64,000 nucleotides of DNA from Collimonas humicola (GCF_018304945.1 NZ_JAGQEE010000001.1:1736001-1800000), one strand, 5' to 3'. Shown: positions 47,114 through 57,440, numbered from the stretch's first letter. Made by a program: numbers and translations. The notes: generated by a model from the sequence alone, not told the origin.

Positions 47114-47791
47114 CTACCAGATATAAGGCAGCAGACGATAGCGGACTTCCTGGCAGTAGGCCGCATATCCCGCCAGGTTCTTCCGCAAGAATTTTTCCTC
47201 GTCCAGCAGCCGCCAGATGAGCGCAGGCATGAACAGCAGCAGCACGATCAATCCCAGCCACGAGCCCAGCGCCAGCGGCATGCCGATCAGCAGCGGCAGC
47301 GAGCCGGCATACATCGGATGCCGCACCAGCGCGTACGGCCCGCTCGAAATGACCTGCTGTCCTTGGGCGACCTGGATCGTCGACGCGGCGTAGGTATTGG
47401 CCTTGAACACCATGAACACCAGTAGGAAGCTGAATCCGACCAGCACATCTCCTGCCAGCGACACATATGGCGGCGCCGGCGACCAGCCGAAACGATGGTC
47501 GAGGGCGGGAACAACAATCATGGCAATGAATCCCGTCATCGCAATGAGCATCACGACTTTTTGCGTACGCTCCTTCTCAGCTGTCGGCCCTGCACTCATG
47601 CGCCGTTCAAGGAGTTCAGGATCCTTGATGGCAAGATATACCGTGACTGCGGAGGATGCGCCTACGAAGACCGTCATGAACAGCCATCCCTGCCAATAAT
47701 CCAGGGTCCCCGCCGGGATAAAAAGCAGGGCCGCCAGGGCGATGGTGCCAAGCACGCTCGCTCGCAGTGCCCGGATGTTTAGCGTATTCAT
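47114..47791 (-). CDS. isoprenylcysteine methyltransferase-like membrane protein
   Basis: A 225-residue membrane protein with five or six helices. GPYALVRHPMYAGSLPLLIG and the EEKFL..GYAAYCQEVRYRL C-terminus are ICMT/phospholipid methyltransferase motifs that bind S-adenosylmethionine. It probably methylates a lipid or an unknown acceptor in the inner membrane. Convergent with the glutaredoxin-like gene. Confidence 0.85.
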   Translation of the reverse strand: MNTLNIRALRASVLGTIALAALLFIPAGTLDYWQGWLFMTVFVGASSAVTVYLAIKDPELLERRMSAGPTAEKERTQKVVMLIAMTGFIAMIVVPALDHRFGWSPAPPYVSLAGDVLVGFSFLLVFMVFKANTYAASTIQVAQGQQVISSGPYALVRHPMYAGSLPLLIGMPLALGSWLGLIVLLLFMPALIWRLLDEEKFLRKNLAGYAAYCQEVRYRLLPYIW

Positions 47792-48131
47792 TGCGCAATG
47801 ATAGTCCTATCCGTTCCGCAAGTCCTGGCGTCGGAACGTAGGCTGAATTGACGTGAATTCGACAGCTGTTCTCCCTCAATTCAATGCCGCCGCGGCAGCT
47901 CGCCGCAAGCTCGGATTACAACCGGACAAGCTTGCCGGCAAAGAAGATAAATCAGTAAAAACGACTACGCCTGCAGGATTTCAATCAAAGAAAAAAGCGG
48001 CTTCGCACGGCGGTTTTCCTGACCGTCATCGAGCTTGAATTGCCCCACCACGCAACCTAGAATGACTTATTCCTTGCCGCTGTGAGCCGCGGCGACAAGC
48101 CCGTGTTCGTGCAACTGCTGCGGAGGTCGGT
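47792..48131. other. intergenic region, no gene seen
   Basis: Between the ICMT-like gene and the divergent DUF1326 operon. A 61-codon frame from a GTG at 47853 lacks a ribosome-binding site and protein-like composition, so I do not call it. Confidence 0.5.
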
Positions 48132-48734
48132 ATGAGCTATCACCTGGAAGGTCGCCTGCTTGAGGTTTGCAATTGCAAGGTCCTGTGTCCCTGCTGGATC
48201 GGCGAAGATCCCGACAACGGCACCTGCGACACTATCGTCGCCTGGCGCATAGACAAGGGAATGGTCGACGGTGTCGATGTGGGCGGCAACACCATCGCGG
48301 CCGTGGCGCATGTGCCCGGCAATATTCTGCTAGGCAACTGGACTGCCGCCATCTACGTCGACGACCAAGCCTCCAAAGCGCAGGAAGAGGCGCTGCTGAA
48401 GGTCTACACCGGCAAGGCCGGCGGACCGGTCGCCGAGCTCGCCGCACTGATCGGCGAGGTGGTGTCGGTAGAGCGGGCGCCGATACGCTTCAACGTGAAC
48501 GAAGGCAAGGGTGAACTTGCAATCGGCAACAACTACTACGCCGAACTCGATCCCTATCTCGGTGCGACCGGCGGCCAGACTACCCTCTCCGACACCGTGT
48601 TCTCGACGGTCCCGGGAGCGCCGGTGTTTGTCGGCAAGGCCCCCGTCTATCGATCCAAAAACGCGGCCCTCGGCATCGATCTCAACATCAAGAACCACAA
48701 CGCCTTGCAGAGCATCTTCGTCTTCGACGCATGA
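48132..48734 (+). CDS. DUF1326 domain protein
   Basis: A 200-residue protein. The start MSYHLEGRLLEVCNCKVLCP with the CNC..CPCW cysteine cluster (Cys13, Cys15, Cys19, Cys21) identifies DUF1326. The cysteines may bind a metal. Its stop overlaps the DUF2182 start by four bases; the two domains are commonly paired. Confidence 0.88.
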   Translation: MSYHLEGRLLEVCNCKVLCPCWIGEDPDNGTCDTIVAWRIDKGMVDGVDVGGNTIAAVAHVPGNILLGNWTAAIYVDDQASKAQEEALLKVYTGKAGGPVAELAALIGEVVSVERAPIRFNVNEGKGELAIGNNYYAELDPYLGATGGQTTLSDTVFSTVPGAPVFVGKAPVYRSKNAALGIDLNIKNHNALQSIFVFDA

Positions 48735-49546
48735 ACGCTTCGGCAGGCCCGCTGCCGCCCGGCAACGCCCGTCGCCGGCGGGTGTTCCTGCCGCTCCTGG
48801 CGGCGTTGATCGGGTTGGCGTGGCTGACGCTGTGGGCATGGGCGCGCAGTCCGTACGGACGCTATCTTGAGCACGGCGACTGGACCGCTTCGGGACCGGC
48901 GGCGTTTCTATGCCGCGTCGTTCCCGCCGGCGCCGTGGTCGTGCCGATGGCGCTCTACGCCGCTGCCTGGATACTCATGACGGCAGCCATGATGCTGCCA
49001 ACCACCTTACCCTTGTTTAGCACCTTCGAGCGGCTGACGGCGCGGCGTCCGGACCATGGGCGCCTGCTGACGCTGCTCGGGCTGGGCTACATGACGGTGT
49101 GGGGCGCCTTCGGGCTGCTGGCGCACGCGCTGCATGGCGCAGTGCTGTTCTTGCTCGCCAACATACCCGTACTGGCTTGGCACGGCTGGCTGATCGGCGC
49201 CGCCACCATTGCGCTGGCCGGCGCCTTTCAGTTCAGCTCGCTCAAATACCGCTGCCTGGAAAAGTGCCGCACGCCCTTGAGTTTCGTGATCGAACGCTGG
49301 CGCGGGCAGGCGCAAGCGCGGCACGCGTTTATGCTTGGCCTGCGGCACGGCCTGTTCTGCGTCGGCTGCTGCTGGGCGCTGATGCTGTTGATGTTCGCGC
49401 TCGGCGCCGGCAGCCTTGGCTGGATGCTCCTGCTGGCGGCCGCGATGGCGATCGAAAAAAATGTGCGCTGGGGCCGGCGCCTCAGCGCGCCGCTCGGTAT
49501 CGCGCTGCTGTCCTGGGCCGTGGTCCTGGTGGCGACCCATGCATGA
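48731..49546 (+). CDS. DUF2182 predicted metal-binding membrane protein
   Basis: A 271-residue inner-membrane protein with about seven helices. The WILMTAAMMLPTTLPLFSTF segment and RHGLFCVGCCWALMLLMFAL with its CVGCC cluster mark DUF2182. It pairs with DUF1326 upstream and overlaps a DMT transporter gene by eight bases, so all three are one operon. Role unknown; metal handling is a reasonable inference. Confidence 0.88.
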   Translation: MNASAGPLPPGNARRRRVFLPLLAALIGLAWLTLWAWARSPYGRYLEHGDWTASGPAAFLCRVVPAGAVVVPMALYAAAWILMTAAMMLPTTLPLFSTFERLTARRPDHGRLLTLLGLGYMTVWGAFGLLAHALHGAVLFLLANIPVLAWHGWLIGAATIALAGAFQFSSLKYRCLEKCRTPLSFVIERWRGQAQARHAFMLGLRHGLFCVGCCWALMLLMFALGAGSLGWMLLLAAAMAIEKNVRWGRRLSAPLGIALLSWAVVLVATHA

Positions 49547-50423
49547 AGAACGCAACAGCCTGTCCGCCTTGCAGACGATCATCCTCACTGCGGCGGCGAT
49601 GCTCGCCTTCGCGGCCAATTCCCTGTTGTGCCGGCTGGCGCTGCAGCAAGGGGGCATCGATCCGGCCAGCTTTGCCAGCATCAGGCTGGTTTCCGGCGCG
49701 ATCACGCTGGCCGCGATTGTGCGTTTTGTGCGCTTCAGGGCCGCACGCTCCTCGCCCGGCCATGCCGACTGGCTCGCCGCAGCCATGCTGTTTGCCTATG
49801 TCGCATTATTCTCCTTCGCATATCTCAGCTTGCCGGCAGGTACCGGCGCCTTGATTCTATTCGGCGCGGTGCAACTGACGATGTTCATCGTCGGCTTGCG
49901 CTCGGGCGAAATGTTCGGCGCCATTGCATGGCTAGGCCTTGCGCTGGCTGTCGCGGGGCTGGTCTACCTGGTGTCGCCGGGCGTGGCTGCGCCGCCGCTC
50001 CTTGGCGCCGCGTTGATGGCGGTTGCCGGCGTGGCGTGGGGCGTGTACTCGCTGCGCGGCCGTGGCGTGCCCGATCCGCTGGCCGCCACCGCGGGCAACT
50101 TCGCGCGGGCGGCGCCGCTGGCCCTGGTGCTGAGCTTGCTCTCCGTCGCCAATGCTTACGCGAATGCGGCCGGAGTGGTCCTGGCGATTGCCTCCGGCGC
50201 GCTCACCTCCGGCCTCGGGTATGTCATCTGGTATGCCGCGCTGAGCAGGCTTTCCGCCATGCGCGCGGCGACGGTGCAACTGTCGGTGCCGCTCATCGCC
50301 GCATTCGGCGGCGTGGCCTTCCTGTCGGAAGCAATCACGCCGCGCCTGGCGGCTGCCTCCGTGGCAATCCTTGGCGGCATTGCGCTGGTGCTGGCCAGCA
50401 GACAGAAGAAGCCGCGCCGCTAG
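49539..50423 (+). CDS. DMT superfamily (EamA) transporter
   Basis: A 294-residue protein with ten membrane helices in two EamA halves (FAANSLLCRLALQQGGIDPA; SGLGYVIWYAALSRLSAMRA). It starts at ATG 49539 inside the DUF2182 gene, which implies a common function. Substrate unknown. Confidence 0.88.
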   Translation: MHEERNSLSALQTIILTAAAMLAFAANSLLCRLALQQGGIDPASFASIRLVSGAITLAAIVRFVRFRAARSSPGHADWLAAAMLFAYVALFSFAYLSLPAGTGALILFGAVQLTMFIVGLRSGEMFGAIAWLGLALAVAGLVYLVSPGVAAPPLLGAALMAVAGVAWGVYSLRGRGVPDPLAATAGNFARAAPLALVLSLLSVANAYANAAGVVLAIASGALTSGLGYVIWYAALSRLSAMRAATVQLSVPLIAAFGGVAFLSEAITPRLAAASVAILGGIALVLASRQKKPRR

Positions 50424-50570
50424 CTGCAGTTGTGCGGCTGGCCATCTCAGACCTGGCTGCCGTATCCGTCGCGACGGCATATCAGCAGCCGGTTGCGGGT
50501 GCTCTCGGACCTGCTGCTGGAGCGCTTTCCCGAAGCCCGCATGAGCCCACGGCAGAGCGCCTGCCGGCTT

Positions 50571-51476
50571 TCAGCGGAGCGGACTGGAATCCTCGACCTG
50601 CAGCTTCGGTTTCCACAAGGACCAGCCGAGATTCATGCCCGCAGCGGCGACCAGGATGGCGGCGGCGCCCAGCAGCTGGCTCAGCTGCAGCCGGTGGCCG
50701 AAAGCCAGGTAGTCGACCAGGATGGCGACGATAGGATAGATGAAGGACAGTGAACCGGTCAGATGGGTCGGCAATTTCTGGATCGCGCCGTACAGCAGGA
50801 TATACATCAGCCCGGTATGCACCACCCCCACCGCGAGCAGTATGCTCCAGGCATGGACGCCGGCCGGCAGCGCCGACAAATGCGCAAACGGCGCCAGCAT
50901 CAGGATGCCGACGCAGACCTGGACCAGGGCGATCAGATGCGGCGGCGTGCCGGCCAGTTTCTTGGTGATGATGGCGGCGACGGCATAGCAGAACGCCGCG
51001 CCCAGCGCCATCACGATGCCGGCAAAATAGTTGCTGCCGCCGCCGGCAGCTTCCGGCTTGGCCTGCACGATCAGCAGCATGCCGATAAAGGCCAGCGTCA
51101 GCCAGGTCAGCTTGGCCACCGTCAGGCGCTCCGCGAAGAACACGGCGCCGAGCGCCACCAGCATGAAGGGCTGGGTGTTATACACCGCGGTGGAAATCGC
51201 AATCGACGCGCGCGAGTAGGAACCGAACAGCAGCAGCCAGTTGAGTACGATCGCCACGCCGCCGAGCGCCGCCAGGCCCAGCAGGCGCCAGTTGAAGGCG
51301 CCGCGCAGCAGCCCCAGCGCCGCGCACACCGCCAGCAGCGTCGCCGCGCCGAACACGCAGCGCCAGAACACCACGTCCGGCACCGGCTGGCCGGAGACCA
51401 CCACGAACCAGCCTATGGTGCCGGAGATCACCATCGCCGCCGTCATCTCTATCGTGCCGCTTACTTTCTTGTCCAT
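50571..51476 (-). CDS. DMT superfamily (EamA) transporter
   Basis: A 301-residue ten-helix EamA protein. The ATG at 51476 follows GGAAGAGGC and is preferred to an in-frame start at 51515. It is divergent from an Lrp/AsnC regulator at 51610, an arrangement typical of amino-acid exporters (YddG/YdcZ-like), so amino-acid export is a fair inference. Confidence 0.9.
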   Translation of the reverse strand: MDKKVSGTIEMTAAMVISGTIGWFVVVSGQPVPDVVFWRCVFGAATLLAVCAALGLLRGAFNWRLLGLAALGGVAIVLNWLLLFGSYSRASIAISTAVYNTQPFMLVALGAVFFAERLTVAKLTWLTLAFIGMLLIVQAKPEAAGGGSNYFAGIVMALGAAFCYAVAAIITKKLAGTPPHLIALVQVCVGILMLAPFAHLSALPAGVHAWSILLAVGVVHTGLMYILLYGAIQKLPTHLTGSLSFIYPIVAILVDYLAFGHRLQLSQLLGAAAILVAAAGMNLGWSLWKPKLQVEDSSPLR

Positions 51477-51609
51477 GCCTCTTCCCTGGAAAACGTCAGA
51501 AATTGATAATCGCATTTAGCCGCAAGGTTTTCCATGCCTACGGAAAGGATTTTTGCAGGATTTACCTTACTATATAAGGCAATATTGAAATTTTTCCAAG
51601 GAATCGAAA

Positions 51610-52053
51610 ATGCTCAACAATATGGACCAGCGCATCCTGGAAATACTGCAGGGCGATGCGCGCATTTCGCTGAAGGACCTGGCCGCGCAAGTCGGCCTGT
51701 CCTCTCCCAGCGTCTCGGAACGCCTGCAGCGCCTGGAAGAGCGCGGCGTCATCCGCGCCTTCACCATCGACATCGATCCGCAAGCGCTGGGTTACCAGCT
51801 GCAAGCCATCGTCCGCATCCGTCCCTTGCCCGGCAAGCTGCTGATGGTGCAGAAGCTGATCGAGCAGACGCCCGAATTCTGCGAATGCGACAAGGTCACC
51901 GGCGAGGATTGCTTCATCGCCCGCCTGTTTGTGCGTTCGATAGCCCAGCTCGACCAGATCATCGACCGCATCGCCGACAAGGCCGAGACCAATACCGCCA
52001 TCGTCAAGGCGCAGCCGATCAAGCGCCGGCCGCCGCCGTTCGGGCTGGCCTGA
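51610..52053 (+). CDS. Lrp/AsnC family transcriptional regulator
   Basis: A 147-residue regulator. The HTH is about residues 10-60 (RISLKDLAAQVGLSSPSVSE) and the RAM ligand domain about 65-140. It likely senses an amino acid and controls the divergent DMT gene. ATG start is preceded by AAGGAATCGAAA. Confidence 0.92.
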   Translation: MLNNMDQRILEILQGDARISLKDLAAQVGLSSPSVSERLQRLEERGVIRAFTIDIDPQALGYQLQAIVRIRPLPGKLLMVQKLIEQTPEFCECDKVTGEDCFIARLFVRSIAQLDQIIDRIADKAETNTAIVKAQPIKRRPPPFGLA

Positions 52054-52062
52054 GCGCCCTGC

Positions 52063-52968
52063 TCATTCGTCGTTGAGAGCCTCGAAGCGCCGCGCCAGAT
52101 AATCCACCAGGCTGCGCACCGACGGCAGCAAGCCGCGGCGCGACGGAAACACCAGGTGGATGATGTCCTTGCGCGGCGCCCAGGCCGGCAGCAGGCGCAG
52201 CAGACTGCCATCTGCCAGCTGATCTCGCACCATCATGCTCGGCAGCTGCACGATGCCGACCCCGGCCTGCGCCGCATCGCGCAGGGCGATCATGTCGCCG
52301 CTGAGGAAGCGCGGCGTGTGATGCACGCTGGCTTGCGCGCCGTCCGGGCCCAGCAGGTTCCAGACATGGGCCTGCTGCGGCGCCCCCAGCGCCAGGCTCG
52401 GCCAGTCGTTCAGCTCGGCCGGCGCACGCGGCAATGCACGCCCCTCGCACAGCAGCCGGCTGGCGACCAGGCACTGCCCGCGCTCGGCCAGCACCCGCAG
52501 CACCAGGTCGCTGTCGGCCAGCGGCGGCGGCCGCACACGGATCGCGATATCGATCGCTTCCGCCACCAGGTCGACGCGGCGATTGGTAGCTTCCAGATGC
52601 AGCGTGACGCGCGGATGGCTGACCATGAAGTCAGCCAGCATGACGCTGACATTCGCCTGCAGCAAAGTGACCGGGCAACTGATGCGGACGATGCCGCGCG
52701 GCTCGGCGCGGGTGATGTCGATCGCATCCTGGGCGCATTCGGCTTCCACCAGCATCGCCTTGCAATGCTCGTAGTAAGTCTGGCCGACTTCCGTCACTGA
52801 AAAGTGACGCGTGGTCCGTTGCAGCAGCCGCACACCGAGCCGCTCTTCGAGCAACACGACGCGCCGGCTGAGCTTGGATTTGGGCATGCCCAGCGCCCGC
52901 CCCGCCGGCGCAAAGCCGCCATGTTCGACTACCTGGGCATAGTAGTAGAGGTCGTTCAAGTCCTGCAT
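52063..52968 (-). CDS. LysR family transcriptional regulator
   Basis: A 301-residue LTTR: HTH about 3-60 (YAQVVEHGGFAPAGRALGMP, SKLSRRVVLLEERLG) and effector domain from about 90. The SKLSRR HTH is of the AphB/DsdC-like group. It is divergent from the pirin gene at 53092 with a 123-base gap, so the pirin is its probable target. Confidence 0.92.
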   Translation of the reverse strand: MQDLNDLYYYAQVVEHGGFAPAGRALGMPKSKLSRRVVLLEERLGVRLLQRTTRHFSVTEVGQTYYEHCKAMLVEAECAQDAIDITRAEPRGIVRISCPVTLLQANVSVMLADFMVSHPRVTLHLEATNRRVDLVAEAIDIAIRVRPPPLADSDLVLRVLAERGQCLVASRLLCEGRALPRAPAELNDWPSLALGAPQQAHVWNLLGPDGAQASVHHTPRFLSGDMIALRDAAQAGVGIVQLPSMMVRDQLADGSLLRLLPAWAPRKDIIHLVFPSRRGLLPSVRSLVDYLARRFEALNDE

Positions 52969-53091
52969 CCGGCTCCTCCATCGTTCACAATATAGAACAC
53001 TGAAGATGAATTTTACATCCTACCGCCTTCATCGTTCCTGCCCTATCATTCCTGCATCAACAATTTTTGCAAACTTTGCAAGGAGATGGAA

Positions 53092-53964
53092 ATGAAAAAA
53101 GTCCTCGGCGTCTATAGCGCACCCCGACCACATTGGGTCGGCGACGGTTTTCCGGTGCGTTCGATGTTTTCCTACGACAGCCACGGCAAGCAGTTGAGCC
53201 CGTTCCTGCTGCTGGATCACGCCGGGCCTATCGATTTCAACCCGGCTAAGAAACCGCGCGGCGTCGGCCAGCATTCGCATCGCGGCTTTGAAACCGTGAC
53301 CATCGTCTACAAGGGCGAGGTGGCGCACCGCGATTCGACCGGCCAGGGCGGCCTGATCGGCCCCGGCGATGTGCAGTGGATGACTGCCGGCGCAGGCATC
53401 CTGCATGAAGAGTTTCATTCGGAAGCGTTCACCCGGACCGGCGGCGCCATGGAAATGGTGCAGCTGTGGGTCAACCTGCCGGCCAAGGACAAGATGACGG
53501 CGCCCGGCTACCAGGCGATCCGCAATGCCGACATCCCGGTAGTGGCTTTGCCGGACCAGGCCGGCACGGTGCGCGTGATCGCCGGCAGTTTCGACGGCCA
53601 TGCTGGCCCTGCGCGCACCTTCAGTCCGATGAACGTGTGGGACCTGCGGCTGGCACAGAACGGCGTGGCCGAACTGACGCTGCCGGATGGCTGGAACTCG
53701 GCGCTGGTCGTGCTGCGCGGCACGGTGCTGGTGAACGGCGAAACCGTCAGCCGTGAATCGCAGATGGTCCTACTGGACGCCAGCGGCAGCAAGGTCGCGC
53801 TGGAGGCCAACAACGACGCTGTGGTGCTGCTGCTGAGCGGCGAACCTATCGATGAGCCTATCGTCGGCCATGGTCCGTTCGTGATGAACAGCGAGGAAGA
53901 AATCGCCCAGGCCTTCACGGACTTCAAGAATGGGCGGTTTGTGCCGGCGCCGGCGCCGCAGTAA
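53092..53964 (+). CDS. pirin family protein
   Basis: A 290-residue bicupin with ligand-bearing segments GVGQHSHRGFETVTIVYKGE and AGILHEEFHSE. AGGAG at 53081-53085 fixes the ATG at 53092 rather than the one at 53086, which would leave no spacing. It differs from the pirin at 34321 and is followed by a good terminator. Quercetinase-like or redox-sensing roles are known in the family. Confidence 0.9.
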   Translation: MKKVLGVYSAPRPHWVGDGFPVRSMFSYDSHGKQLSPFLLLDHAGPIDFNPAKKPRGVGQHSHRGFETVTIVYKGEVAHRDSTGQGGLIGPGDVQWMTAGAGILHEEFHSEAFTRTGGAMEMVQLWVNLPAKDKMTAPGYQAIRNADIPVVALPDQAGTVRVIAGSFDGHAGPARTFSPMNVWDLRLAQNGVAELTLPDGWNSALVVLRGTVLVNGETVSRESQMVLLDASGSKVALEANNDAVVLLLSGEPIDEPIVGHGPFVMNSEEEIAQAFTDFKNGRFVPAPAPQ

Positions 53965-53990
53965 GCAGCCGGCTCGCACACTGTAGCAAT

Positions 53991-54026
53991 ATCCTGTCGG
54001 CCTTCCTGGCCGCCAGGATTTTTTTT
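53991..54026 (+). terminator. rho-independent terminator after pirin
   Basis: ATCCTG pairs with CAGGAT, with an inner CGGCC/GGCCG stem, followed by eight Ts. The remaining 360 bases to icd hold only its leader, which repeats ATGAAATTTCATCCC-like words, and show no gene. Confidence 0.82.
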
Positions 54027-54390
54027 AATCCCGCTTGACCCGCCCAAGGGCCGTGACCCGCGAAAACCATTGCCACATTGGCACTTCCCGGCAAGCGCAA
54101 GACGCCTCCGTGCCCCACTCCGGTGCAACATGCATTGCCAAGCCGCCAATGCATGTCAATCGCTAACATTTTGTTGGTGCTGGAACCCAACTACGAATAA
54201 ACTTCATCCTTTGAGATGAAATTTCATCCCTCGGGATGGACGCGGCCTTCATCCAGGCAAGCATTGCCCGAAAAAATGAGCAATCCGCAAACTAATTCAG
54301 CTGATTCAGCGCGCCCTTAAGCTTGGTGAAAGCAAACACCAATATCATGTGGCGGCACCGACCAACGCATCAACCGCTAGGAGAGTTACA

Positions 54391-56625
54391 GTGACTGCAA
54401 GTAAATCGACCATCATCTACACCCTGACCGACGAGGCGCCGCTGCTGGCGACCGCTTCTTTTCTGCCTATCATCAAGACTTTCGCCGCACCGGCAGGCAT
54501 AGCCGTCGTCAAGAGTGATATTTCGGTGGCAGCGCGGATTCTTGCCGAGTTCTCCGACAACCTCAAGCCAGAGCAGAAAGTGCCGGACAACCTGGCTGAA
54601 CTGGGCCGGCTGACCCAGCTCCCCGACACCAACATCATCAAGCTGCCTAACATCAGCGCCTCGGTGCCGCAGCTGATCGCGGCGATCCGCGAACTGCAGG
54701 CCGGCGGCTACAACATCCCCGATTTCCCGGAAGATCCGAAGTCGGATGAAGACAAGGCAATCCAGAAGCGCTATTCGAAGATCATCGGCAGCGCCGTCAA
54801 CCCGGTCCTGCGCGAAGGCAATTCCGACCGCCGCGCACCAGCCGCCGTCAAGCGCTACGCGCGCAAGCATCCGCACTCGATGTCCAAGTGGAGCCCGGCT
54901 TCGCGCACCCACGTGTCGCACATGCACGGCGGCGATTTCTACGCCAGCGAAAAGTGCATGACGCTGGCCGAAGCCTGCGACGTCCGCATGGAACTGGTCA
55001 CCAAGGCCGGCGAAACCATCGTCCTGAAGAACAAGGTATCGCTGCTGGCCGGTGAAATCATCGACAGCATGTTCATGAGCAAGAAGGCCCTGTGCGCCTT
55101 CTACGAAGAGCAAATGGAAGATGCGCGCGAAACCGGCGTCATGCTGTCGCTGCACGTCAAGGCAACCATGATGAAGGTGTCGCACCCGATCGTGTTCGGC
55201 CACGCCGTCAAGATTTTCTACAAGGACGCTTTCGCCAAGCACGGCAAGCTGTTCGAAGAACTGGGCGTGAACGCCAACAACGGCCTCTCCAGCGTCTACG
55301 AAAAGATCGCCACCCTGCCGGAATCGAAGCGCGATGAAGTGATCAAGGACCTGCACGCCTGCCACGAGCACCGCCCGGAACTGGCGATGGTCGATTCGGC
55401 CAAGGGCATCTCCAACCTGCACGCGCCGAACGACGTCATCGTCGACGCTTCGATGCCTGCGATGATCCGCCTGGGCGGCAAGATGTGGGGCGCCGATGGC
55501 CGCCCGAAGGACACCAAGGCGGTGATCCCGGAAAGCACCTTCGCCCGCATCTATCAGGAAATGATCAATTTCTGCAAGACCAACGGCGCTTTCGACCCGA
55601 CCACCATGGGCACCGTGCCGAACGTCGGCCTGATGGCGCAGAAGGCGGAAGAATACGGTTCGCACGACAAGACCTTTGAAGTGCCGGCCGACGGCGTGGC
55701 GCGCATCGTCAAGCTCGACGGCACCGTGCTGCTGGAACAGAACGTTGAGGAAGGCGATATCTGGCGCATGTGCCAGGTCAAGGACGAACCGATCCGCGAC
55801 TGGGTCAAGCTGGCAGTCAACCGCGCGCGCCTGTCGGGCATGCCTGCGATCTTCTGGCTGGACGAGTACCGTCCGCACGAAGCCGAGCTGATCAAGAAGG
55901 TCCGCGCCTACCTGAAAGAATACGATCTTACCGGCCTGGATATCCAGATCATGTCGCAGGTACGCGCCATGCGCTACACGCTGGAACGCGTGATCCGCGG
56001 CAAGGACACCATCTCGGTCACCGGCAACATCCTGCGCGACTACCTGACTGACCTGTTCCCGATCATGGAACTGGGCACCAGCGCCAAGATGCTGTCGATC
56101 GTCCCGCTGATGGCTGGCGGCGGCATGTTTGAAACCGGCGCCGGCGGCTCCGCGCCTAAGCACGTCAAGCAGCTGGTGGAAGAAAACCACCTGCGCTGGG
56201 ATTCGCTGGGTGAATTCCTGGCGCTGGCGGTATCGCTGGAAGACATGGGCATCAAGACCGGCAACAACAAGGCCAAGATCCTGGCGAAAACCCTGGACGA
56301 TGCTACCGGCAAGCTGCTCGACAACAACCAGTCGCCATCGCCGCGCACCGGCGAACTGGACAACCGCGGCAGCCAGTTCTACCTGGCCCTGTACTGGGCG
56401 CAGGCGCTGGCGGCACAAACCGAAGACAAGGAACTGCAAGCGCATTTCGCGCCGCTGGCCAAGACCCTGACCGAGAACGAGCAAAAGATCGCCGCCGAAC
56501 TCAAGGATGTGCAAGGCCATGCGGTGGATATCGGCGGCTATTTCCTGCCCGACCCGAAGAAGATGGAAGCCGTCATGTGCCCAAGCGCGACCTTCAATGC
56601 TGCATTGAGCGCCGCGCAGGTCTGA
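54391..56625 (+). CDS. icd: NADP-dependent isocitrate dehydrogenase, monomeric type
   Basis: A 744-residue monomeric IDH (IDH-II). The GTG at 54391 with AGGAGA seven bases upstream gives the family N-terminus [20 protein letters not shown]. Conserved blocks: [34 protein letters not shown] (substrate phosphate and metal region), [20 protein letters not shown] and [14 protein letters not shown]. It converts isocitrate to 2-oxoglutarate with NADPH formation in the TCA cycle. Single gene with a strong terminator. Confidence 0.96.
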   Translation: MTASKSTIIYTLTDEAPLLATASFLPIIKTFAAPAGIAVVKSDISVAARILAEFSDNLKPEQKVPDNLAELGRLTQLPDTNIIKLPNISASVPQLIAAIRELQAGGYNIPDFPEDPKSDEDKAIQKRYSKIIGSAVNPVLREGNSDRRAPAAVKRYARKHPHSMSKWSPASRTHVSHMHGGDFYASEKCMTLAEACDVRMELVTKAGETIVLKNKVSLLAGEIIDSMFMSKKALCAFYEEQMEDARETGVMLSLHVKATMMKVSHPIVFGHAVKIFYKDAFAKHGKLFEELGVNANNGLSSVYEKIATLPESKRDEVIKDLHACHEHRPELAMVDSAKGISNLHAPNDVIVDASMPAMIRLGGKMWGADGRPKDTKAVIPESTFARIYQEMINFCKTNGAFDPTTMGTVPNVGLMAQKAEEYGSHDKTFEVPADGVARIVKLDGTVLLEQNVEEGDIWRMCQVKDEPIRDWVKLAVNRARLSGMPAIFWLDEYRPHEAELIKKVRAYLKEYDLTGLDIQIMSQVRAMRYTLERVIRGKDTISVTGNILRDYLTDLFPIMELGTSAKMLSIVPLMAGGGMFETGAGGSAPKHVKQLVEENHLRWDSLGEFLALAVSLEDMGIKTGNNKAKILAKTLDDATGKLLDNNQSPSPRTGELDNRGSQFYLALYWAQALAAQTEDKELQAHFAPLAKTLTENEQKIAAELKDVQGHAVDIGGYFLPDPKKMEAVMCPSATFNAALSAAQV

Positions 56626-56710
56626 AGGTAAAGCCGGCAGATGGATCTGCGCAGCGCTGCGGATCCATGCCGGCAAGCCGCGATTGCCGGATGTAAATTC
56701 GGCATGCATG

Positions 56711-56750
56711 AAAAACGCCCCGTTCGCGTGAGCAAACGGGGCGTTTTTTT
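56711..56750 (+). terminator. rho-independent terminator after icd
   Basis: AAAAACGCCCCGTT pairs with AACGGGGCGTTTTT around a 9- to 12-base loop and ends in a T-run. It can act in both directions. Confidence 0.9.
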
Positions 56751-56798
56751 GCATCCGGCTGATGGCAGTGATTTGCCGTGCTTTGACGATGCCCTGCC

Positions 56799-57330
56799 AA
56801 TGGCGGCGTTTACCGATAGAGGAGAAGACTCCCGAGACCCAGTCCTATCTGGAAAGTGGCCCCGGCGAAAGGTGAATCTACTCGTCTATCAGCTCCTGCA
56901 AGGAAACGGCTGCGCCCGACAATGCGGCGGATGGCGGCATTCTCACCGATAAAGGAGAAGACTCCCGAAACCCAGTCCTATCTGGAAAGTGGCCCCGGCG
57001 AAAGGTGAATCTACTCGTTTATCGGCTCCTGCAAGGAAAACGGCTGCGCCCGACAATGCAGCGGATGGCGGCATTCTCACCGATAAAGGAGGAGACTCCC
57101 GAAACCCAGTCCTATCTGGAAAGTGGCCCCGGCGAAAGGTGAATCTACTCGTTTATCGGCTCCTGCAAGGAAAACGGCTGCGCCCGACAATGCGGCGGAT
57201 GGCGGCATTCTCACCGATAAAGGAGGAGACTCCCGAAACCCAGTCCTATCTGGAAAGTGGCCTCGGCGAAAGGTGAATCTACTCGTTTATCGGTTCCGGC
57301 AAGGAGAACGATCATGCCACGATAGCGGCG
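56799..57330. repeat. four tandem 133/134-bp repeats, structured-RNA candidate
   Basis: GGAG(A/G)AGACTCCC recurs at 56821, 56954, 57088 and 57222, giving spacings of 133, 134 and 134. Units are nearly identical. Because 134 is not a multiple of three, no protein repeat is encoded. In each unit CCGATA(A/G)A near the left pairs with T(T/C)TATC(G/A)G about 64 bases later; in copy 1 the change A to G is matched by T to C. GGAG-CTCC and CCAG-CTGG hairpins lie inside. No known riboswitch motif fits. Strand of any transcript unknown. Confidence 0.85.
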
Positions 57331-57410
57331 ACTCCATGGAAATCATGCGGACGTGAAAACACACGTTGCACATCAGGAGAAAAATCAAGGTGGGATTTTC
57401 TTACTGAACC

Positions 57411-57440
57411 GGCCAGGAAGGCAATAATACCTTCCTGGCC
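57411..57440. terminator. perfect hairpin downstream of the tRNA genes
   Basis: GGCCAGGAAGG pairs with CCTTCCTGGCC around an 8-base loop, seven bases after the minus-strand tRNA-Gly 3' end. No T-run, so it may be a processing or rho-type end. Confidence 0.5.

Noticed and set aside
54370-56754. 794-codon open frame antisense to icd
   Set aside because: Long antisense frames are common in GC-rich genes; the sense strand is an unmistakable isocitrate dehydrogenase.
56799-57330. CRISPR array or tandem glycine riboswitch
   Set aside because: There are no variable spacers, and the glycine aptamer core elements are absent.
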